In this document: positions 11,814 through 22,439 of the stretch, piece after piece
Position numbering within the stretch: position 1 is the first letter of the stretch
Layout of the letters: each line of letters begins with the position of its first letter
Origin: Cycas panzhihuaensis
Lineage: Eukaryota; Cycadophyta
Reading direction: 5' to 3'
Length of the DNA stretch: 64,000 nucleotides
Assembly (NCBI GenBank): GCA_023213395.1
Contig: CM041465.1
Span: forward strand, 222,649,741-222,713,740
The notes under the pieces: generated by a model
Databases searched by the model: none
What the model was told of the DNA's origin: nothing
The model's input: only the letters and a program-made list of their open reading frames with translations
Program-made: the position numbers and the translations under genes

Positions 11814-14308
11814 TGTTTCCCAGCTAGTGGGAATGGACTCGGGACGCATCGACACAGGTTTGTGCAGGTATATGTTCTTACTTTTCTTACTTATGGTTGC
11901 TAAGGGAATTCAGAATAGTTTGATTGACATGTGCCTGCCTACATGCATTTGTTTGATTGCCTGTTCATAATGCATGTGCCTAACGGCACCTCTTAGCCTA
12001 TGACGACTCACAGCGGGGGCATCCATAAGCGGATCCGACACCGTATGGCGTCTGACCACTCACGATGTCTCCATGGTCTTTCGGGATGCTTTTGCCAGCT
12101 TGTTTATTCGTGTTACCACGTGCCACTTATGTTGCAAACCCTTCCTAAGCCTGGTTTAACCCTTAGTTAGGGCTCTTTGCACCATTTTGAGTACTTGCCC
12201 ACTGCCTGAGCCTTCCCCCAGTTGATGTATTTCAGGCTTAGCCCCTGTTCTTACCCTAAAAACTGATTTTTTATGACTTTCATGTTGCATTTTCTTCTTT
12301 TTTGAGTTTGGTGATGCGGTAAACTAAGCGATCATGATTTTCTGTGATCTGCCAAGTTTCATGCAGACGACTGTTCAAAATTTGAAAAAAGAAACCACTG
12401 ACGATGGCGCGTTTTCGGGCTATGCGTGGCTCACGAGCAGTTGGGCGCGAGGCCCCAACGTTCACTTGCTATGCCCAAGGCATAAAAGCCTTTTTTTCAC
12501 TCATTTTGATGAATTCTTCAACTCACTTTTCAAGACTCCCAAGAAAAAACTCTCTATTAGAAACCAAAAGAAAGAGTGACAAGAAAGCTTCTCCTCATGA
12601 GCTTGGACAGAGATACAGAGGCTGCTATTAGGCTGGAGTTGCGGGGCCATTCTTTGCCCCTCGGAGACTCCATTACAAGCACCATCTCTCCTCACAAAGA
12701 TCCAAGGCTTCAAGAGGTTTTCTTCATCAAAATCCATTCCAAAGACACATTCTCAAGCTCCCAACTTGCATAAGGCTCTACTCTTCCACTCTCATGCAAA
12801 GGACATTCAACTCCACTTCTTGGACACCGCTTGATGCCCCCCTAAGTTGCTAAGTGCCTACATGCACTCATTCTTCTCCATTCAAGGTATTTATTGGCTC
12901 TATTAGTGCTTTTTTTGCTTGTTTTTTCCATTGAGTTGCTTGCAAATTCTTTCCTCTTGTTTGCATGCACTTCCTTTGAGTTTCTTTTGGCCGTTTGATA
13001 TATATAACCTTAGTAGTTGTGGCTTACTAAATGACGCCTTAGGTTAGGCGCATTTTTCTTGTGATTTCCTAAAACTCATCCTCTCCCACCGAGTTCCCTC
13101 TTTTGCCATTTTCTAAGCTAGCCGGCATAAAGGGATTTTACGAGGATTTGAGGGAGATAGGCGGGGTTCCGTCCCCCATTGCCGTCCTTCTCCCCAAGGG
13201 TTCCGTCCCTTATCCTCTCTCCCTTTATCACCCGCGCTTTCTTAGGAGACGGGGCTAGAGAAACCTTGGAGGGTTGGCTTGAGTTTCCTCATTGGCGTAG
13301 GCCATTTGTTATCACACGACCCATCTTGTTGCATGCTAGCATTGTTTCCCTATACCCTGTGGAGACCTCTCGTGGGTGAGTTAGCCATCCCGAGGCTACA
13401 CTCAATCCTATTCAGTGCATTTTATGGTGTATGACTAGCATATGTGTCGCGGCTTCGTTTCCTTTCCATTATATGTGGGTGCTTAACTACGTCTGGCTAG
13501 CCTAGTTGATTTCATTTTCAGCATATACATATACATATATCTCGTCGGTTTTGGTAGCCTCTCTCCAGGAGGAGGTGTTCTCCTGGTTGTGTGCGGGATC
13601 GCTTGAGAGGGAGGGGTGTGCGAGGTCAACCCGTTCTTGGGTCCGACCGTCACGAGTCGCCTTTCCCTTTTTTTTGGTTGTTTTGAGCTTTACTTTCCGT
13701 TCTTTCAGTTTGTTAGTTCTTGCATGCTCTCGGGGAGGTAAGTGAACCCCCCTTCGACGCCTTTGATCGACGTTGCATGCGCGGAAGACGGAGGGAAGGA
13801 GCGCGACCGAGGCTCGGACTCCGTGTCCAGGTATTTCCCGCGTGTCTTTCGTGTTTACTTTGTGTTTTTACGCTTCGTTGCATTTACTTTGATCTGTAAA
13901 GGAACATAAGAAAAAAAAGAAAACAAATCGTTTACTTTACATTTGCTTTCTTGTACTTCTTTATTACATTGCATGACATAGTAGTGTAGGTCCCATTTAC
14001 CTATACCCCTTAGCCACACTTACCCCTTACTACGTGACACGTTTGGTTGATCGCCCCCGCGTCGCCTCCCCATTGCCTTGAGAAGCCGCGGACGTCGAGG
14101 TTCTTTTCCCCTTCCCGCCATCCGAAGGGTAGGAAGGCCTCGTCTTGCACGGCCACAGAAGCAACCCGGGCACCTTGCGATCCGTGCACTCCGCTCCGGC
14201 GCACGGACGTCCTGCGAGGTATGATCCTTGCTAGTTAGCCTGCTTAGCATATTGTTTCTATGCCCTTCTCGCTAGGCGTTGGATCATTGCCCCGCGGAGA
14301 GCGTTTCA
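11814..14308 (+). mobile_element. Solo LTR inserted in element D gag
   Basis: Begins TGTTTCCCAGCTAGTGGG, close to the start of the element D LTR, and shares weaker blocks with it such as the CTATGACGACT segment near 12000. Ends GCGTTTCA and is flanked by TCGCC on both sides. Removing it with one duplication joins the gag frame without a shift. At 2495 bases it is the same size class as the element D LTR but belongs to a diverged family. A CATAAAAG box near 12480 may be its TATA. Open frames inside (for example 13506-13745, 14047-14238) are chance frames. Confidence 0.85.
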
Positions 14309-14313
14309 TCGCC
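14309..14313 (+). repeat. Target-site duplication (right) of the solo LTR: TCGCC
   Basis: Exact repeat of 11809-11813. Confidence 0.8.
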
Positions 14314-15520
14314 CCACCTACAGGCGGCCCATATTGGCAAAACTCGGTTCCGCATCCATCTTTTCCATCATCTAGTGTAATTCCTTTTGCTGTGCCTTCA
14401 CAAGGGAACCTGATTCCCTTCCAAGGCACTTATCCTCAAGTCCCTCTCGTGAGGCATTTCCTCAAGGAGGGATAGGTGTGCCACCCCCATTCGCTCCTTG
14501 TTCACTTCCTACTACGTCATTTGTTGACCCTATGGTCCAGGCAAGGGCACGCCCCTTCATGGACTTTAGGTCAACACCTCTATCCATTGAGGCGTTAAGA
14601 ACCAATATGTCGCCTCATCCCCCTGAAGTTCCAGATTCGACGGAGCTTCGTCGCAAGACCCGACGGAGTATGTGCGTAGCTTTTTTATGGCATACATCAA
14701 TTACTGGGCTTATAACTACATTCTAATGAAATTCTTCCTGCGATCCTTATAGGATGATGCCCTTAAGTGTTTTTACCGTCTCCCTGCCCACTCCATCCAT
14801 TCATTCCAGCAATTGGTGGACGAGTTCATCAACTATTTTGATGTAGCCCGTCCATTCGAGAGTAGAATGAAGTCACTCCTTTCGCTCAAACAAGGTCACG
14901 ATGAAATGAATCGTGACTTTGTATGGCGATTTCATGACTTGCTTCACTCTACTAAGGTAATATTACCCAAGGAGTTAAAGTGAGATCTCTTTGTCAATGC
15001 ACTTCGTCCCAAAGTACATGTGGAAGTCCTTAAAATGGGGGCGACCACATGTGACTCCGCGATCACCAAGTGTTTGGCATTGGAGGCTATTGAGATCCAA
15101 GCTGGTCTCAAGAAACCTCTTAAGCCCTTACAGCGACGTGAGGCACCACCTTCAACCAAAGATACCAAACCTTCACAACCTACCTAGTCTTCCTCCCATC
15201 CGACTGAGAGGACCTTAGACCCGCTCACATCAGCCATATGCTCATTTGAGCATACAATGAAGGAGCTCAAGCTTCAAGCTCCTTCATCCCCTACATCTAA
15301 TAAACAAGTCCAGCAAACAACTCAAGCTCCTCTCCCCAGGAATGGAAATGCCCAGTCCTCTCAAGTGAGGAGGTCAGTCCCCCCACTTGAGAAGAAGTGG
15401 TGCTCCATTCATGGGGAGTGCTTTCACGATGACTCACGTTGTAGGGCCCAGCATCCTAAGGATGCCCCTCGATGCGACTCTTCCTCTAAACAGGCCTCAA
15501 GGCCTAATTTAGACTAACCA
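14314..15520 (+). pseudogene. gag of element D, C-terminal part (capsid and nucleocapsid)
   Basis: Continues the N-terminal gag frame. The capsid-like retrotransposon gag domain lies at about 14755-15010, with QQLVDEFINYFD, a Q-G-H-D-E-M-N-R-D-F-V-W-R-F motif and a later LFVNALRPKV. A zinc-knuckle-like element follows: CSIHGECFHDDSRC at 15402-15444, ending in a short basic tail and a TAG at 15516. Stops occur at 14473, near 14983 and near 15185, and one frame change is needed between 14473 and 14750. It would form the element's particle and bind its RNA. Confidence 0.75.
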
Positions 15521-15943
15521 GTTCATAAGGATTTGTTCCCTAAACATGGGGAACGCGATCGTAACACCTAAACCAAGAATAACTAGAGCTGAGGAAGATC
15601 GCCTAATTCTCGTCCTTCCCACAACAAAGGGAAGGGTGCCGAGGACTCGTCCTCTTCCTCTCGTTCCCCTAGCCATCGTATCCCATCACCTTTGCAACCC
15701 CGGAACAAGGGGAAGAAGGTGATCCAGTTGCTTGAGGCAACTCCTTCTTATGCCCTTACACGGTCTCAGGCCGCCAAGGAAGCGGCAGGAGCTTCTTCTT
15801 CTTCTGCTCCTTCCGACCCTCTTCCGGAGAACCTTCCCCTGGAAATACTTCTCTTCCCCAAGGCTATTCATGTATGCCCAGGTCGTTACGATTTCTGAAG
15901 GGCACTTACTCAGCCTACCGCAAAGGGTAAGCCCTTCTCCATC
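15521..15943 (+). pseudogene. gag-protease linker of element D
   Basis: A low-complexity S/P/K-rich stretch bridging the zinc knuckle and the protease, including LTRSQAAKEAAGASSSS near 15750-15800. No fold is recognised. Interrupted by stops and frame changes. Confidence 0.5.
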
Positions 15944-16564
15944 GTGGACAAGCTTCATACGGTTGCCGCAGGAATGTCCTTGATGGATGTTTTGAGGAGT
16001 TATCCTAAGCAGCGGACCCTCCTCTTGGAAGCTTTAGGATCGAATGACGCACCTGTCCATGCTTTAGGCGTTACCCAAAGTTGTGGACCTGTTATTTCGT
16101 TTGATCCTAAGGACCTTCCTCCCACTGGTGAAAGGGAACGTCAGTGGAACTTCCCATTCACTATCACTATCGATACACCTAATTGTACCCTTCGAAGGAC
16201 TGTTGTTGACAACGGTTCTTCCGTGAATGCCATGCCCTTGCATGTCATGCAAGAGCTTGGTATTTTCGCCTTTGAACCTATTCCATGGTGATGCCAAGGT
16301 TATGACAGTAGTGAAGAGACCCCTTTGGGATCTATCACGATTCCGCTCACCCTTAAGGGCAAGACTATTCTTGCCGATGTCGTAGTCCTCGACGTTGACG
16401 TCGACTACAACCTCCTTCTAGGTCATCCATGGCTTGACCAAATGGGAGCCGTGTGCTCGATTCTTTGGGGACAACTTAAGTTTGTCCATGACGGGCAGAT
16501 GAGAGTGATTCCCCGCGAACGCCCATTCACCAAACAAACTCCTTCTACAAATTCGGCAAACTGA
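15944..16564 (+). pseudogene. Retropepsin of element D
   Basis: Reads through FPFTITIDTPNCTLRRTVVDNGSSVNAM at 16150-16230. The triad is DNG in place of the usual D-[ST]-G, followed by SSVN as in Tat proteases. After a stop at 16289, a second half holds VVLDVDVDYNLLLGHPWLDQMGAV at 16380-16450, the L-L-G-x-x-W-L motif. It would have matured Gag-Pol. The N in the triad and the stop suggest it is inactive. Confidence 0.75.
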
Positions 16565-16582
16565 GGTCCTTCTACACACGCC

Positions 16583-17155
16583 TTGGCTTGCTCTATTGGC
16601 ATACATAACCCATCTGAAGAAGATCCTACATCTTCTTCCCCTAGTCTCATGTGGTTCGCCTCTATTGGCGTTGGGAGTTACGGGTACCTCGCTTCGTTTA
16701 GTGATGACGAGTCACACGACGAGGATGAGGATTGTCTTTACCCCGTCTCTTTCCTCTGCACCAATAGGTCACACCTATCTCGTTCTAGATCCCCGTCTAG
16801 AACCTCTTTCCTTGGTGAGGCTAGCCACTCCTACATATCACATGTCATTGCTTGTGTTGACCCGCCCATCGTTAGTTCTTCTCCTTCATTATCCCCCGTA
16901 GGTGATGGCTTCGAAGAACTGCTTTTTGCTCCTTCTGAGGAGCCTCTTTTTGACTCTCCTTCAGAGTCTCACGAGGAAGTTGAGCAACCCAACGACCATC
17001 ACAGTCCTGTTGCTTCCACTCCCTCTAGTACTTCCTTTACTGGAAGTAAGGTCATCCATGGGGTGGATTACTTCGAGGATGATGAAGCCCTACTCGAGCA
17101 CCTAGCAGGCTTTACACTTGGCTTTCCTTCTAGTCACCACAAGCTTGGTCACTAG
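16583..17155 (+). pseudogene. Spacer ORF between protease and RT of element D
   Basis: A 190-codon open stretch, very rich in S and acidic residues, ending with VDYFEDDEALLEHLAGF near 17065-17115. No known catalytic domain. Its place between protease and RT and its frame suggest a disordered linker of the polyprotein. A loosely similar FENDEATREYI string lies on the - strand near 42190 in Tat-like debris. Confidence 0.5.
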
Positions 17156-17257
17156 AAGGTCCTTGCGATTGGATCCACACTTGCTGATCTGATCCAGTCT
17201 CCTATTCCACCCCCTCCTGTTGACCTTGCCCCTCTCCACTTCGAGGAGGGCAATGCC

Positions 17258-18150
17258 ATGTGCATGGGGGCAACCCAAGACATAGTCTTGGCCCCCGGCA
17301 AGGTCATTAAGGTTAGGTTGGAGTGTTTTCCTGATAAGATAAGGGAGTACTCTCTTCTGTTCCAGGAGTTTCGAGACATGTTTGCATGGGATTATGCTGA
17401 CATAAAGGGAATTGACCCCTCCATTATCACTTATAACCTCACCACCATTCCTGGCGCCCGCCCTGTGCGCTAGAAGCAGCGTCCCCTTCACCTGAAGCTC
17501 TCAGCCACCGTCAAGATGGAGGTTGAGAAGCTTCTGGATGCTGGGCTTATTACTTCCATTGATTACCCTAAATGGGTCTCCAATATTATCCCCGTTGCTA
17601 AAAAGAATGGGGCAATTCGTATATGTGTCGATTTCTGTGACATCAATAATGCTTGTCCTAAGGACAACTTCCCACTCCCCTTTATCGACTAAATTATTGA
17701 TCGCACTGCTGGATTTAAAGTTATGTCTCTAATGGATGGCTTCTTCGGCTATAACCAAATTCAGATTTCTCCTAAAGATCGCCATAAGACGACCTTCACT
17801 ACACCTTGGGGTACCTTTGCCTACAAGGCGATGCCTTTTGGTCTTAAGAATGCAGGTGCTACTTACCAAAGAGCCATGCATTTTATTTTCCATGACCTCA
17901 TTGATAACACATTGGAGGTCTTTATGGATGATATGATGGGTCTCTCCCGTGTCAAGGCCCACCATCCATCTGACTTGCATGCCATCTTCTCACGATGCTA
18001 CAAGTATCACGTCAGTCTAAATCCGCTCAAGTGTGTGTTTGCCGTTACCTCGGGTAAACTCCTTGGGTTCCTTGTATCCAAACAAGGAATTCAAATTGAT
18101 CCTGACAAGGTCAGGGCAATCCTTAATATGTCACCACCTAGAACCCAATG
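17258..18150 (+). pseudogene. Reverse transcriptase of element D
   Basis: Starts after a pre-RT segment FRDMFAWDYADIKGIDPSII (17371-17430), typical of Tat and Athila. RT blocks: EVEKLLDAGLIT near 17520, IRICVDFCDINNACPKDNF near 17615-17670, MSLMDGFFGYNQI at 17723-17760, MPFGLKNAGATYQ at 17831-17870, and the catalytic box as FMDDMM at 17921-17938. Both aspartates remain, but Y-V is F-M. Stops at 17473 (CAG to TAG) and 17690 (CAA to TAA) break it. NACPKD is a Tat signature known from the family. Confidence 0.88.
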
Positions 18151-18720
18151 ACAGATTAAGTCATTTCTAGGAAGGCTCAATTTTCTCAGGCACTTCTTAG
18201 CAGACTTCGTTGTGACCGCTAAACCCCTCACGAACCTATTGAAGAAGGGAGCTCCTTTTGCTTGGTCTGACAAGACCCAAAAGGCCTTTGAAGGACTCAA
18301 GGAAGCCCTTGCTTTCGCTCCTACACTGGCACCTCCTTGATTCGATAGGCCCTTCGTCCTGTACACCTTAGTGACTGACGAGTTCTTGGGTGCTATGTTA
18401 GCTCAGAAGGATGACTCAGGAACCGAGAGAGCTATATATTTCATCAGCCGCACCCTCGTGGCTGCTGAACTTAACTATTCTCCTGCTAAGAAGGAGTGCC
18501 TCTCCTTGGTCCATGCGACCAAGAAGTTTTGACACTACTTGCTTGGTAACACCACCAAGGTGATCATTCAATCTGATCCCTTGCGATACTTGCTCACTCA
18601 TTCGGATTTGACGGGTAGGGCCGGTCGATGGGCCGTCCTGCTTCAAGCATTTGACCCCCATATCGTTAACTGAAAATCAGAGAAGGGAATGGTAGTGGCC
18701 AAGCTACTCGCAGACGCCCC
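18151..18720 (+). pseudogene. First (Ty3/gypsy) RNase H of element D
   Basis: Connection block IKSFLGRLNFLRHF near 18155-18195 after a CGA-to-TGA stop, then KPLTNLLKKGAPFAWSD near 18220-18270. RNase H follows with VTDEFLGAMLAQKD near 18370-18412 (the first acidic residue lies in the VTD block, usually ASD), AIYFISRTL, ELNYSPAKKECLSLV and IIQSDPLRYLL at 18560-18595. It would degrade the RNA of the RNA-DNA hybrid. Several stops. Confidence 0.8.
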
Positions 18721-18779
18721 TATCCCTAACTTCTTTGGCGCCCCCGTTGATGACTGTCTTCCCGATGAGTCTATCCGAA

Positions 18780-19182
18780 CAATTCAGGGGGTCTCTTCCC
18801 ATCTACTCATCGATAATGAGTGGTATGGTAATATAGTGTGGTATCTTACACAGTAGCAATACCGCCTCGATGCCAGTAGTAAAGTTAGATCTCGCATCCA
18901 GACTTCTACCAGGCAATACCTCCTCATGGACGAGGTATTGTACAAGAGGTCCTTCGATGGGATCCTCCTCCGCTGCGTCACTGACTTGTGACCAAATGCC
19001 AGCGAATGCCATCATGGTATTTATGGAGGTCACTTTGGGGGCTAGTCTATAGCTCAGAGGATCCTTTGCATGGGTTATTTCTGACCGTCCCTTTTCAAGG
19101 ACGCTCATGCCTTTGCTCTGAGATGTCGGCGGTGTCAAGAACACACCAACATCTCCCATGTGCCTTCTGAGGCCATCCACAC
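18780..19182 (+). pseudogene. Integrase N-terminal fragment of element D
   Basis: Reads DEVLYKRSFDGILLRCVTD at 18929-18987, then a block close to the family HHCC zinc module: CHHGIYGGHFGG, GYF and CRRCQEHTNI near 19005-19155, ending PSEAIHT at 19160-19182. The catalytic D,D,E core that should follow is absent. At 19183 unrelated antisense sequence starts. Without the core no integration is possible, so D would have needed help or lost the core after insertion. Confidence 0.75.
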
Positions 19183-19503
19183 ATGATATATACATAACGT
19201 CTCATACCAAAATGGAGTTCTAATTACCCCATATATATATACAATAAAGAATATTATGTTGCATCATACATATGGGAAGTCGGTGTCCTTGCAGGGGGTA
19301 CAATTATATAACCCTATATATGACCCCCTAGAGGCCCGTGCTTTCTCTTGTTAAAGTCAATATGCATATCTCCTACTCTACTGCTACCCCGCTCCTAGGG
19401 TACCATCTCCCAGTCTGTGTGATCCCTCTCCTGAGGACCACATCCCTCTGAGGCTCCTCCTGGGCCTCTGCGAGCCACCTGCCTGGCTCCCCTCATCCCG
19501 TGG

Positions 19504-21264
19504 TCATCTCGAGGTCATCACTGCTGTGTAGGTATATGTCCTGCTCTGGCTTGACCTCGACGCCATCTGGGCCACCAGTTGATCGTATCGGGGTTGGATA
19601 CGATCTCTCTCTCCTCGGAGTCCCTCCTCCTTCACTCTGAGGTGCTCCTCTAGTACTGCTATCCGGACCCTGCTCTTGGCATCTTCGCCTTCTCCTCCCT
19701 GTGCCTCTAGGGCCTGAACCCGTCCACGTAGCTCGTCCCTCTCGCGCCTCACCTCATCTAGCTCCTACTGCAGCTGTCCCTGAAATATCATGTGCTCCTG
19801 GGATTCTGCGGCCCAAATGTCTCTTGCCCTCACCAACGGGGCAAATGCCTCCATGTGGGCACCTACCGCTCTAGGCGCATCCCCTGCCTGGATGGGCGGT
19901 TACCCCTCTGCATACACCTGAGGGAATATCTCCCTCACCACAGCCTCTACCAGTCTCTGAACCTCTACTACACCTGCCAATACAAAATGCCATGTGTCAA
20001 TATATATCCCACCACATACCATGATCAAATCAAAACAAATATCCATCTGGATGTCAAACGACTCAGGAAAAGGTTAGGTCTCACTTGCTGCGGCTGCCGG
20101 CTCCTCTGGTCGTGCAATATCCTCCCCTCCTGGCTCTCCTCCAGCTGCGAGTGCCTTATCCTCGGGCACCTCCTCTGCCTGGGCCTCCCTCCTTGCAGGG
20201 ATTGGCTTAGCTCTCGTCCCTCCGGATCCCCACATGATCTATAGCCTGCGGGCCCTGGTCATTAGCCCCTTGCTCTCATCCGGCGCTCCTTATGGGCCGG
20301 CCTCTCCTCCGGCAGCCCCGGATGGTCCCGTTACTCCTCCTGCCGTCCTTGAAGGACCTGCCTCCCCTGCAAGTCGTGACGAGCCGGCCCCATCATCATC
20401 GTCGTCATCATTTGTAGGCGGTCCTGCTCTGCCCACCTCGTCATCATTATCCCACCTCACCGTCCTGTATGGCTCTACTATGTAGTCTGGTAGGGTGAGG
20501 AGGTTCAGCGATGTCGCCTCCACTGATCATCAGAAATGGGCCTCATCCTCTATCCCTCTCAGCCGAGTCTACCACCTGTGGACCATCGGGGCTCGCTCTG
20601 CTATGGGGTGTGGTCCCCCTGCTGGTGCCACTGCCGTGAAATGATCAAAGAACTAGCACTGTAGTAGCGTGTTATATGATAGCCCTCCTCTGTCGGTCAT
20701 CCTGATAGCGTTTAGCTGTGCGACAAGGTTTGCTGCTATCAGGGTGGCCCAGTCCATCCTCTCACTGGCTTCGCAGCAGCATACTACATCCAACCAGCCA
20801 CCCAGTATCTCCCTATAATTCTGCTTTCGGGAAATCCAGAACAGAATGCATAATACAATCAGTTTCCTCACCCGAGGAACTCTGAACATCAGCATGGTCT
20901 GGAGGGGAGCTCCCCTCCACTACCACTTGTCAGCCCCTGTGAAGAATAGGGCTGCCTCTCTGTGTGCTACCTTGGTGCTAGGCAGCATTCCTAGTGTTAC
21001 CGGCCTCCCATTCGCCGGTACCCCCAGTATCCATCGTATGTCTCTTGGTGTAACCACCACATCACCTACTTGAGGTAGGTGGAATACATGTCTCCTCCTA
21101 TCATAATGGGATACGATGTCGACCAATAACCTCTGATCTGATGCATATTGAGGTGTTTTCAAGGCCTTGTATAGGCGGCACCTCCGCAGGGTCTCCCTGT
21201 CCTCCTCGAACGCCATCTCCATATAGCTTAACATAGCCATACCTACATTCTCGTGGTTATCCAC
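19504..21264 (-). pseudogene. Plant mobile domain (PMD) protein gene, antisense in element D
   Basis: One - strand frame runs from ATG 21264 with isolated stops. The first third carries LLVDIVSHYDRRRHVFHLP and VVVTPRDIRWILGVPANG (21090-20990), the conserved core of the plant mobile domain found in MAIN/MAIL proteins and in some transposons. The second third reads RVRKLIVLCILF, ERMDWATLIAANLVAQL and GGLSYNTLLQC (about 20880-20655), the rest of that domain. Then follow an acidic, P/G/A-rich linker, an intron, and a charged heptad-rich end (19752-19504) likely to be a coiled coil. Stops at about 20917, 20650, 20575 and 20290, some of W- or Q-codon type, show decay. The true start may lie upstream: an ATG at 21862 opens a 106-codon frame that could be a first exon. 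Function of PMD in elements is unknown. Confidence 0.7.
19974..20084 (-). other. Spliceosomal intron in the PMD gene (111 bases)
   Basis: On the - strand it begins GTGAGACC and ends TATTGGCAG. Joining the sides gives a phase-1 junction after an A/E/S-rich stretch, and the downstream frame VEVQRLVEAVVREIFPQ is coherent, whereas reading through meets TAA soon after the splice donor. The interior is AT-rich against the GC-rich exons, as plant introns are. Confidence 0.65.
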
Positions 21265-21404
21265 TGCGATGACAGCCTATCCACATCAAAAATGATCAAA
21301 GTCAATTGTTAGCACTCATGACTCTCTCTCAACTCTCTCTGTCTGAGATTTGGGGCCTTGTGGCCCCTCCTATCCTTTTTTCTCTTTTTCTGCCTTCGTA
21401 CCGC

Positions 21405-21434
21405 GCTAAACTTAGCGGTACCGCTAAGTTTAGC
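21405..21434. repeat. Perfect 30-base palindrome centred on GGTACC
   Basis: Arms GCTAAACTTAGC and its exact complement around GGTACC. It lies between the TATA box at 21931-21940 and the PMD coding start, so in RNA it could form a 12-base-pair hairpin in the 5' region. Related AAACTT..GGTACC..AAGTTT units occur near 28405-28450 and in diverged form at 8470-8540 (see findings). Confidence 0.85.
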
Positions 21435-21930
21435 TCGGGTCCCATGGAGATTCGAGCCCCGCGGTAATGAATATGGCACTGTGATCTTTGCCACGATACG
21501 AACGGCGACCCCCCGAAAGGGGGCATTCCCGCCGCGAAAAATTAAAAAAAAATCTTCTGGTGGACCCCGTGGGGCCCACCGGGACCAGGGCTCCCTAATG
21601 CCCGGGTCCCCGCCTCTTTCTGGGTCTGATTCAGACTCCAAGAGGCCTCCAATTGCCCGTAAGGGGAACTAAAATCATACAAAAAACTATAAAAAACCAC
21701 TGAAATTAAAGCTCTGAAACGGGTTGGCTTTAGTGATATCCACTCACTGGATCCGGTCTCGCTGTCGCCATCTCGTCCTGACGATCCCGCTAGCTCTCTC
21801 CGCTCTCCGATCCAACGGTCCGATCTCTCCCCGCGTGCCTCCAAAGTTGGGTGGCGCTCCACTGCATACGGGAATGGCTCTGGTTTCTCACGAGAGCCGG
21901 TGAAAATGAATCCATTTTCCGTTCGATTTC

Positions 21931-21940
21931 CTTATATAGG
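21931..21940 (-). promoter_or_regulatory. TATA box of the PMD gene
   Basis: On the - strand reads CCTATATAAG in a GC-rich setting (GGGCCCCCGC upstream). It would start transcription about 30 bases further along the - strand, near 21905, ahead of the ATG at 21862. Confidence 0.55.
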
Positions 21941-22439
21941 CGGGGGCCCCAACGGGCACTTCTTCCGTTTTTGGCTCTGCGACAGCCGTTGAGACCGTCC
22001 TATTTCCCTGATTGCCTTTGCCTTCTAGCCCTGTTACCCATTGTACTCTCTTAACACCCTTTTTGTGCTTTCTCGTAGGTGCATTTATGGTGCCTCATTT
22101 TTGCACTTTTTCCTTGGGCCCTTTTGTCTCGTTTTGTGTGCCACTCCCGTGCATGCTTGAGTTTATATTCGTTTGGCTCGTTTTGTCGCCCTGGACTCAT
22201 TTTCACAGTCCTTTTTCGCTCCTGGGGTCCCCAAAGGGGATGCTCCCCCGTCCGGGGGCATGTTTCGCTTTCTAAAGCAACCCTTTTGGGGCTCTAGGAT
22301 GTTTTTTTCCTCTGACTGCTCTCTGATGGTGATCGGACTGCTTGCTCTTGCCCTAGGTAACCTCATTGCTAGGTCCTCCTACCCTTCACGGCTACTTGTT
22401 ACTTGCCTTTTGAGTATCACTTTCGTTGTTTATTGACTA

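Larger units (their letters stand above)
19183..22412 (-). mobile_element. Antisense insert or extra-ORF module with a plant-mobile-domain gene
   Basis: Sequence between the integrase stub and the second RNase H. It holds a gene on the - strand with its own TATA box, a GT-AG intron and a 30-base perfect palindrome upstream of the coding part. Boundaries are inferred from where element D coding stops and restarts; I found no clear terminal repeats or target duplication. Extra ORFs, also antisense ones, are known from Tat elements, so this may be a family trait rather than a later insertion. Confidence 0.6.

Noticed and set aside
21309-21641. - strand 110-codon frame upstream of the PMD domain
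   Set aside because: Could be a 5' exon, but it is R/E/G-rich GC-driven sequence overlapping the palindrome, with no motif and competing frames. Left out as a gene.
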